From: Hyphomicrobiales bacterium
GTDB taxonomy: Bacteria > Pseudomonadota > Alphaproteobacteria > Rhizobiales > JALURZ01
Reading direction: 5' to 3'
Assembly (NCBI GenBank): GCA_027058735.1
Contig: JALURZ010000157.1
Span: 1-10,926 of the forward strand
DNA: 10,926 bases
This document shows positions 5,971-10,926 of this stretch, piece by piece. Positions within the stretch are counted from its first letter, which is position 1. Each line of letters opens with the position of its first letter. The position numbers and the translations under genes were made by a program. Below the pieces are notes generated by a model that worked only from the letters and a program-made list of their open reading frames with translations, did no database searches and was not told where the DNA came from.

Positions 5971-6470
5971 GACCCTATGCGCGATATCTCGGCCAGGGGT
6001 CGGTCTATCTCGTGATCGTGGCGATAGTCGGCACTCTGGCCGACACGCCCGCCTACCGGAATTTTCCCGAAGATCAGGGAATGATCCGGCTGACCCTGTC
6101 TCACGGCGGCAAGCCGAAGGGCGGCTGCCGCACGCAATCGGCCGAGGAACTGGAGAAAATCGCCCCCAATATGCGTCGCAAGCGGTTGTGTTCGCGCGAG
6201 CGGCTGCCGGTTCTGGTCGAGATGACCATCGACGACAGGAGGGTACTGTCGCGTGTGTTGCAGCCGACGGGCATTCGCAAGGATGGCCCGGTGCGCCTGT
6301 ATGAGGGCATCGCGGTTGCGGCGGGGCGCCATCGAATCTCGCTCGCGCTGCGCGACAGCGACCGCGCCAAAGGCTTCGACTATGAGCGCCGGACAGTGGT
6401 CGATATCCGGCCCGGGCAGAATTTCGTGATCCGGTTTCGCCCCGAATTCGGCGGCTTCGTCTTCAAGTGA
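5967..6470 (+). CDS. Unknown protein with one membrane anchor and a beta-rich periplasmic domain
   Basis: The protein has 167 residues. A short hydrophobic segment (about 11-25) serves as signal anchor, and the rest is soluble and looks rich in beta strands, with alternating charged and hydrophobic residues and a conserved-looking end (NFVIRFRPEFGGFVFK). Two cysteines, C54 and C75, could form a disulfide or bind metal; there is no CxxCH heme motif. The start ATGA overlaps the stop of the cytochrome b fusion, so the two are translationally coupled and probably belong to one complex. I do not recognise the family. A role as periplasmic subunit or assembly factor is inferred from the overlap only. 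Confidence 0.75.
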   Translation: MRPYARYLGQGSVYLVIVAIVGTLADTPAYRNFPEDQGMIRLTLSHGGKPKGGCRTQSAEELEKIAPNMRRKRLCSRERLPVLVEMTIDDRRVLSRVLQPTGIRKDGPVRLYEGIAVAAGRHRISLALRDSDRAKGFDYERRTVVDIRPGQNFVIRFRPEFGGFVFK

Positions 6471-6488
6471 GCGCAAGGAGGCCAGGGT

Positions 6489-6896
6489 ATGGTTCTGATT
6501 GAATGGCGCGATGAATTCGCGACCGGCGAGCGCGCGCTGGACCACGAGCACAAGGAACTGATCGATCTCATCAACGGCCTTTACGGCTCTCTTCGCGCAA
6601 AGCGCGCCGGCGCCCGGGAGGTCGGTGAATTTCTGGGCGAGATCAATGCCCGGATATCCGCGCATTTCGCGCTGGAGGAGCGCATGATGCGCTCAGCCGG
6701 CCATGCCGGATACGATGCCCACAAGCAGGATCATGAGCGGCTGCTCGACGATATCCGCGAAATCATGATCGCCAATGACGCGGGCGCCTATGCGGATTTC
6801 GCCGAAATCCTCGCCCGGCATCTCACCGGCTGGTTCACCACTCACTTCGCAACCTTCGATGCCGAACTGCACGGCGAACTCAGGGTCCGCGAGTGA
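6489..6896 (+). CDS. Bacteriohemerythrin (O2/NO-binding diiron protein)
   Basis: The single-domain protein has 135 residues and the full hemerythrin ligand set: H21, H59 with E63 (HFALE), H78 and H82 (HKQDH), H119 with D124 (HFATFD). A four-helix bundle with a non-heme diiron site is expected in the cytoplasm, as there is no signal peptide. Bacteriohemerythrins bind O2 reversibly and can also bind NO. They are known as oxygen carriers for membrane enzymes and as sensors or buffers. An excellent ribosome site, AAGGAGG at 6475-6481, precedes the ATG by 7 bases. The gene follows the unknown protein by 18 bp, so co-transcription with the heme-copper enzyme is likely, consistent with gas delivery or NO buffering. 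Confidence 0.93.
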   Translation: MVLIEWRDEFATGERALDHEHKELIDLINGLYGSLRAKRAGAREVGEFLGEINARISAHFALEERMMRSAGHAGYDAHKQDHERLLDDIREIMIANDAGAYADFAEILARHLTGWFTTHFATFDAELHGELRVRE

Positions 6897-7026
6897 GGCG
6901 AACGCGCCCCCCTCCCCCCCCGCGGATGCAACCGCTCACCACATGTGCTATTTTGCCTCCTCATGCGCTCAATGGCCCGGTGGCGCGCGGCCTCGCGGCG
7001 TGCCCGCCCGCCGGCGCCCCATGCGC

Positions 7027-7057
7027 CCGGACCCGCAATCTGCGGGCGCCGGTCCGG
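7027..7057. repeat. Imperfect hairpin in the leader of ctaB
   Basis: CCGGACC at 7027-7033 pairs with GGTCCGG at 7051-7057. Inside it CGCA at 7034-7037 pairs with TGCG at 7041-7044 over a 3-nt loop, with a 6-nt bulge. There is no T-run after it. It may act as a processing or attenuating structure between the hemerythrin and ctaB genes. The remainder of this 194-bp gap is GC-rich, includes a C-run near 6905-6919, and shows no convincing gene or promoter. Confidence 0.4.
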
Positions 7058-7090
7058 CAACGTTGCCGATGACCGGTGAAGGTTGGATCG

Positions 7091-7957
7091 ATGATTGTCG
7101 TACTGAAAAAGATGGCGAGCGTGGCGAAGCTGCGCATTGGCGTGGCGATCACCGCGTGCGCGCTTGCGGGAATGGCGATGACCCCGGGCGCCGCCCTGCC
7201 GGGCTGGAAAATCGCCGTGCTCACCCTTGCGGTGTTTCTGTCTTCGGTCAGCGTGGGCGCCTTCAACCACTACGCGGAGCGCGATCTGGATGCACGTATG
7301 GAGCGGACCCGGGAGCGCCCCTTCGTGACCGGGGCGTTGCGGCCGGGCTGGCGCTGGCTTGCGGGCATTGGTCTGCTGCTTGCCTTCGCGCTCGCCATCG
7401 CGGCCTGGGTGCTGAACGCTCATGTCGCGTTTTATGTTTTCGCCGGCGCTTTCTTTTATGCGATCGTTTATACACTTTGGCTAAAGCGCCGCAGTGTCTG
7501 GAATATTGTGTTGGGCGGCCTGGCGGGCAGTTTTGCCGTGCTGGCCGGCGCGGCCGCCATAACACCGGATCTCGCGCCGGCCTCGATCATTCTGGCGGTG
7601 GTATTGTTCTTGTGGACGCCGCCGCATTTCTGGAGCCTGGCCATCACCCTGCAGGATGAATACGCGGGCGCCGGGGTTCCCATGCTGCCGGTCGTGATCG
7701 GCAATGCGGCCGCGTCCTGGGTGATTCTCGGGCATACCGTCGTGCTGGCGGCGGTATCCCTCGCGCCACTAGCGTTTGGCATGGGGGTTGTGTATTTGGC
7801 CGGCGCGGCCGCGGGCGGCGGATACTTCATCAAGCGCAGTATCGATCTGGTGCGCGATCCGGGCCCGGAGCGTGCCCTGGCGAATTTTCTCGCCTCTTTT
7901 GTACAACTCGGCCTGCTGTTGAGCGCGGCTATTGTCGATGGCTATTTGAATTTGTGA
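7091..7957 (+). CDS. ctaB: Heme O synthase (protoheme IX farnesyltransferase, CtaB/COX10)
   Basis: The protein has 288 residues with about eight or nine helices of the UbiA prenyltransferase superfamily. The first prenyl-diphosphate/Mg site reads NHYAERDLDARMERTRERP (N59 to P77), typical of CtaB. The second carries WTPPHFWSLA (175-184) and DEYAGAGVPMLPVV (189-202), also CtaB signatures. It converts heme B to heme O, the precursor of heme A, in the inner membrane. Start ATG 7091 is preferred, with GAAGG about 8 bases before; a GTG at 7076 would add five residues. Its place in the cluster suggests that the high-spin heme of the neighbouring enzyme is O- or A-type, or that a second oxidase is served. 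No ctaA (heme A synthase) or ctaG is in the window. Confidence 0.93.
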   Translation: MIVVLKKMASVAKLRIGVAITACALAGMAMTPGAALPGWKIAVLTLAVFLSSVSVGAFNHYAERDLDARMERTRERPFVTGALRPGWRWLAGIGLLLAFALAIAAWVLNAHVAFYVFAGAFFYAIVYTLWLKRRSVWNIVLGGLAGSFAVLAGAAAITPDLAPASIILAVVLFLWTPPHFWSLAITLQDEYAGAGVPMLPVVIGNAAASWVILGHTVVLAAVSLAPLAFGMGVVYLAGAAAGGGYFIKRSIDLVRDPGPERALANFLASFVQLGLLLSAAIVDGYLNL

Positions 7958-8057
7958 CGGCCCGGCTGAGGATGCATCCGGCGCGGGAACCGGAATTACT
8001 CGAAGCTGGATTTTCAGGCCCTGGACTTGGCGTCGGTGCGCGCGGCGGGCCCCTGCC

Positions 8058-8073
8058 GGGGCGCCGGCGCCCC
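8058..8073. repeat. 16-bp perfect GC palindrome between ctaB and the transporter gene
   Basis: GGGGCGCCGGCGCCCC is exactly self-complementary. Just before it GCCCC (8049-8053) can also pair with GGGGC (8058-8062). It sits in the 190-bp gap 7958-8147. No T-run follows, so intrinsic termination is doubtful; it could still end or slow transcription, or be an operator. The rest of the gap shows no clear gene or promoter. Confidence 0.4.
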
Positions 8074-8147
8074 TTGAACCGCCGCTCCTGCCCGGCTTCG
8101 GGTAACGGGCCTTGCGGCACTTGTCATTTTTCCCGGCATACGTGAAT

Positions 8148-9743
8148 ATGGCCGAAGGCGGACGACAACGTGGCCCGCATCAGGGGACGCAAGCCTTGGC
8201 CAATGCAAGCGTAAGCATCGTTACCGACAGCTTCAAGACACATATTCGCGAAAGTCCATGGTCGCTGAGGGTACGCCGTCAGGGCTATCAGCGGCTGCTG
8301 GTATTCCGTTCCCAGGTCGATCTTTATTATTTCTGGGAGAAGCGCTGGTTCTTCATCGCCCTTGCGGTCGGCCTGGTGATGCTGAGCGCGCCCACACCCG
8401 AAGGCCTGACGCGCGAGGGCCTCATCGTGCTGACCATGTCGGTCATGGCGATCATCATGTTTGTGACCGAGCCGGTGCCGCTGCCGACCGTCGCCTTGCT
8501 CATCATTGCCGGTCAGGTCTTGTTGCTGGGACTGGAATCGACCGCCGTCGCCAAGAGCCTGATGACCGATTCCGTCTTGTTCATCATGGGTTCGCTCATG
8601 CTGGCGGTTGCCGTCGTGCACCAGAAACTCGACAAGCGCATCGCCTGGTTCATGGTCCAGTTCACCGGTGTGAAGACGTTCAACATCTGTCTTGGCATCA
8701 CCACGATCTCCGGGCTCATGGCCTCGTTCATCGGCGAACACACGGTCGCCGCGATGATGTTGCCGGTGGGCATCACCCTGATCCGGCTGACCAGCGAAGA
8801 CCCGAAAAAAGTGCGCAATCTCGCCGCGGTCGTCCTGTTCTCGATTTCCTACGGCGCGTCGATCGCCAGTATCGGCACCCCGTCCGGCGGTGCGCGCAAC
8901 GCCATCATGATCGGATACTGGAAGGAGTTCTTCTATGATCCGGCGAACCCCGAGACCGCCGGCTATCTGATCGATTATCTCGGGTGGATGGTGTATTCCT
9001 ATCCGGTATTCCTGGTGCAGATTCCCCTGGTAACGGTTCTGCTGTTTACCGCGTTCAGGCCGGAATACCGCAATATGAGCCGGGCGGTGACGAAACTGCG
9101 CAGTCAGATTGCCGAGGAAGGCCCCCTGAAGCCGGGCGACTGGGTCTCGATGTGTTTTCTGTTCGTCATCCTGTTTGCCTGGATATTCGCCTCCTCAAGC
9201 GTCGGTATGGGTATCGTCGCGATTCTTGGCGCATCGGCGTTCCTGATCGCTGGCCTGGTCCGCTGGGAGGATCTCAATTCAGGCGTCAACTGGGGGGTCG
9301 TGCTGCTTTACGGGGCGGCGATTTCGCTCGGGGTGCAGATGACGGAAACCGGGGCGGCAAGCTGGATCGCGGAAAGCTTTCTTGCCATGCTGACGCCACT
9401 GGGGGCCGATCAGGGCATCGGCCTGTGGGCCGCGGTCTCGGCGCTGACAACCCTGGTGACGAATACCATGTCGAACGGCGCGGCGGTCGCCGTACTTGGG
9501 CCGATCGTGCTGAACCTTGCGACCGCCGCCAACGAGAGCCCGCTCGTTATCGGCTTCATCACGTCGATCTCCTCCTCGTTCGCCTATCTGACCGTTGTCG
9601 GCACGCCGGCCTGTACCATCGTTTACGCCTCCGGCTATCTCAAGACCACGGATTTCCTCGTCGTCGGCTGGCGCATGGCGACGGTGTCGAGCATCGTGCT
9701 GATGCTGGCGGCGGTGTTCTACTGGCCCTATCTGGGGAGATAG
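8148..9743 (+). CDS. SLC13/DASS-family anion transporter with divergent substrate motifs
   Basis: From the ATG at 8148 the protein has 531 residues. About 65 polar residues precede the first helix, then some 11-12 helices follow. The order and spacing fit the divalent anion:Na+ symporter family (dicarboxylates, citrate, sulfate), with the two-fold internal repeat: SIGTPSGGARN (241-251) and VVGTPACTIVY in the second half. The SNT triads that form Na+ and substrate sites in typical members are changed: the first aligns with GEH (196-198, before TVAAMMLPV) and the second reads SNG (442-444). The substrate is therefore not predictable. The start is uncertain, with no clear ribosome site; a TTG at 8112 would add 12 residues, and conserved-looking sequence begins only near FKTHIRESPW. 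The next gene follows after 7 bp. Confidence 0.85.
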   Translation: MAEGGRQRGPHQGTQALANASVSIVTDSFKTHIRESPWSLRVRRQGYQRLLVFRSQVDLYYFWEKRWFFIALAVGLVMLSAPTPEGLTREGLIVLTMSVMAIIMFVTEPVPLPTVALLIIAGQVLLLGLESTAVAKSLMTDSVLFIMGSLMLAVAVVHQKLDKRIAWFMVQFTGVKTFNICLGITTISGLMASFIGEHTVAAMMLPVGITLIRLTSEDPKKVRNLAAVVLFSISYGASIASIGTPSGGARNAIMIGYWKEFFYDPANPETAGYLIDYLGWMVYSYPVFLVQIPLVTVLLFTAFRPEYRNMSRAVTKLRSQIAEEGPLKPGDWVSMCFLFVILFAWIFASSSVGMGIVAILGASAFLIAGLVRWEDLNSGVNWGVVLLYGAAISLGVQMTETGAASWIAESFLAMLTPLGADQGIGLWAAVSALTTLVTNTMSNGAAVAVLGPIVLNLATAANESPLVIGFITSISSSFAYLTVVGTPACTIVYASGYLKTTDFLVVGWRMATVSSIVLMLAAVFYWPYLGR

Positions 9744-9750
9744 GGGGCGC

Positions 9751-10749
9751 ATGCGCAAGAAGCACAAGAAGAAATCCCGCAAGGCGATTGCCGCGGAACT
9801 GGAAGCCCGGCTTGAACGCAGAGCCCGCCGGTTTCGTGTGCTGGTCTGCATCGATGGCAGCGCGGAGTCCGATGAGGCGGTGCGTTTTGCCGCCAGAATC
9901 GCGAAGGGCAATGAAATTGATATTGTCCTGACCTATGTCCGCCCGATCGATCATGGACTGCGCACCGGCGGCCTTCAGGTGCGCGTGGCGCGCCAGAACA
10001 TGCTGAACTGGGGACACGAGCTTCCCGGCATAAAATATCTCAAGCGCGGCCTTCATCTTCTGATCGACGAGGACTCGCTGGAAACGGACTGGGAAACGAA
10101 ATGGAGCCATTCCGACACGTGGAACGACCCGCTGGGAGACAACAAGATCGAATACCGCCACAAGGATGGACAGCGCATAATCCTGAAGCTGAAGACCGCG
10201 CCGGATGCGGCCGCCGGCATTCTCGACCAGTATGAACTGGGGCCCTATAATCTGATAGTACTGGGCGAGCCGAGCCGCTGGCGCGGTGAATTCAAATCCG
10301 TGTTTGATGCCGGTGTGGTGCAGAAGATAGCGGTACTGGCGCCGTGTTCGGTGCTGGTGGCGCGCAAGAACCTTCAGCGCGAGGGGCATCTGATCTGCAC
10401 TGACGGCAGCGAGGACTCGTTCGACGCGGTGCGCCAGGATGCGGTGTTCGCGGATTATTGCGGCAGTCCGATCACCCTGTTTTCGGTCGCCGAAACCAAT
10501 GCGGCCCGGCACATGGCCGAGGAAATCGTCGACCAGGCCGAGGCGATGCTCAATGAGATCGGCATCAAGGTCGCGGGCAAGAAAACCGCCGTCGGCGACC
10601 CGGTTGAGCGGATCGTCAAGGCCGGGGCCGGCCAGTCGGTCATCTGCATTTCCGATACCGGCAAGACATGGCTGAGGCGGTTTTTCACCGGCAGCGTCGC
10701 CTTTGACGTGATCCGCCAGGCCAAAACGTCCGTTCTCAACGTTCGCTGA
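9751..10749 (+). CDS. Tandem universal stress protein (two UspA domains, enlarged first domain)
   Basis: The protein has 332 residues. A basic leader (RKKHKKKSRK) precedes a first Usp domain starting at RVLVCIDGSAESDEAV (29-44) and ending near 205. This domain is longer than the usual 140 residues because of an insertion at about 70-150 with no motif I recognise. The second domain starts at HLICTDGSEDSFDAV (213-227) and ends with the FTGSVAFDVI block (312-321), matching the GSVA part of the ATP-binding pattern; the upstream G-x2-G is only partly kept. Usp proteins bind ATP or act as stress-response dimers; a tandem can fold alone. It is cytoplasmic. A GGGGGCG stretch precedes the ATG, 7 bp after the transporter stop, so the pair is probably co-expressed and functionally linked. 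Confidence 0.85.
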   Translation: MRKKHKKKSRKAIAAELEARLERRARRFRVLVCIDGSAESDEAVRFAARIAKGNEIDIVLTYVRPIDHGLRTGGLQVRVARQNMLNWGHELPGIKYLKRGLHLLIDEDSLETDWETKWSHSDTWNDPLGDNKIEYRHKDGQRIILKLKTAPDAAAGILDQYELGPYNLIVLGEPSRWRGEFKSVFDAGVVQKIAVLAPCSVLVARKNLQREGHLICTDGSEDSFDAVRQDAVFADYCGSPITLFSVAETNAARHMAEEIVDQAEAMLNEIGIKVAGKKTAVGDPVERIVKAGAGQSVICISDTGKTWLRRFFTGSVAFDVIRQAKTSVLNVR

Positions 10750-10815
10750 GATTTTCCGGGCGGGTGTTGCTGTTTGACTGTTGATGTCGGCGCTGTTCGG
10801 GGGGGAGGATCGCAC

Positions 10816-10926
10816 ATGGTTCATCTGGGTCTTGAAGAGGCGCGCGCGCTGGCCCTGCAATGCCTGCTGGGCAACGGGTTCGACCAGGCCAACGCCGACG
10901 CGGTCGCCGGCCGGATGATCCAGGCG
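10816..10926 (+). CDS. Ldh2-family malate/L-lactate-type dehydrogenase, N-terminal fragment
   Basis: The frame is open from ATG 10816 to the window end (37 residues). The opening, MVHLGLEEARALAL followed by a GNGFDQANADAVAGRMIQA block, resembles the start of the Ldh2/MDH2 family of NAD(P)-dependent 2-hydroxyacid dehydrogenases (malate, lactate, ureidoglycolate and delta-1-piperideine-2-carboxylate reductase types). The catalytic region is outside the window, so the substrate is open. A strong ribosome site, GGGGGAGGAT at 10801-10810, supports the start. The 66-bp gap after the Usp gene contains TTGACT at 10773-10778, but I see no matching -10, so whether it starts a new operon is unclear. Confidence 0.6.
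   Translation, partial: MVHLGLEEARALALQCLLGNGFDQANADAVAGRMIQA

Noticed and set aside
6943..7090. Small frame in the gap before ctaB
   Set aside because: It runs into a shadow frame of ctaB, has no ribosome site and no recognisable motif.
7958..8147. Possible intrinsic terminator after ctaB
   Set aside because: The GC palindromes there are not followed by a T-run, so I list only the palindrome.
9640..10860. Minus-strand open frame of 406 codons
   Set aside because: Covers the reverse strand of the Usp gene, whose plus-strand product has clear domain motifs; the reverse product has none.

Overview
The window is GC-rich, almost gap-free bacterial DNA. Its dense co-oriented operon, short overlaps, FNR/CRP-type palindrome and IS66 remnant fit a proteobacterium, most likely alphaproteobacterial. 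That placement is inference: no rRNA, tRNA or other taxonomic marker is present.

Layout. Positions 1-~620 (minus strand) are the edge of a broken IS66-family element: the start of tnpC and a tnpB whose normal beginning seems lost, with no tnpA or terminal repeat. From 659 everything reads rightward. A two-helix membrane protein (659-841) precedes an intergenic region with a perfect TTGA-N6-TCAA palindrome (884-897) placed like an FNR/Dnr activator site. Then come a one-helix IIa-like subunit (984-1160), a CuA subunit II (1176-1721), a heme-copper subunit I (1731-3416), a SCO-type copper chaperone (3497-4369), a cytochrome b / 2x[4Fe-4S] / MvhD-type fusion (4369-5970), an unknown anchored periplasmic protein (5967-6470), a bacteriohemerythrin (6489-6896), heme O synthase CtaB (7091-7957), a divergent SLC13/DASS transporter (8148-9743), a tandem universal stress protein (9751-10749) and the start of an Ldh2-family oxidoreductase (10816-end).

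Main interpretation. Subunit I is of the B (ba3) type. It keeps all six metal-ligand histidines (H66, H228, H277, H278, H382, H384), but the residue four after the first CuB histidine is Gln232. Oxygen reductases of the A and B families have the His-crosslinked active-site tyrosine there. With the FNR/Dnr-like site and the hemerythrin, this points to a nitric oxide reductase-like enzyme (the eNOR group is my best guess) rather than a standard terminal oxidase. The adjacent fusion combines a two-heme quinol-type cytochrome b with two ferredoxin clusters and an MvhD [2Fe-2S] domain. No cytochrome c, hydrogenase or heterodisulfide reductase gene lies in the window, so its electron partners are unknown. 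SCO would supply copper to CuA, CtaB the heme O/A precursor, and hemerythrin would bind O2 or NO. The unknown proteins at 659-841 and 5967-6470 are candidate accessory subunits. The transporter, stress protein and Ldh2-type gene may be linked only by co-regulation.
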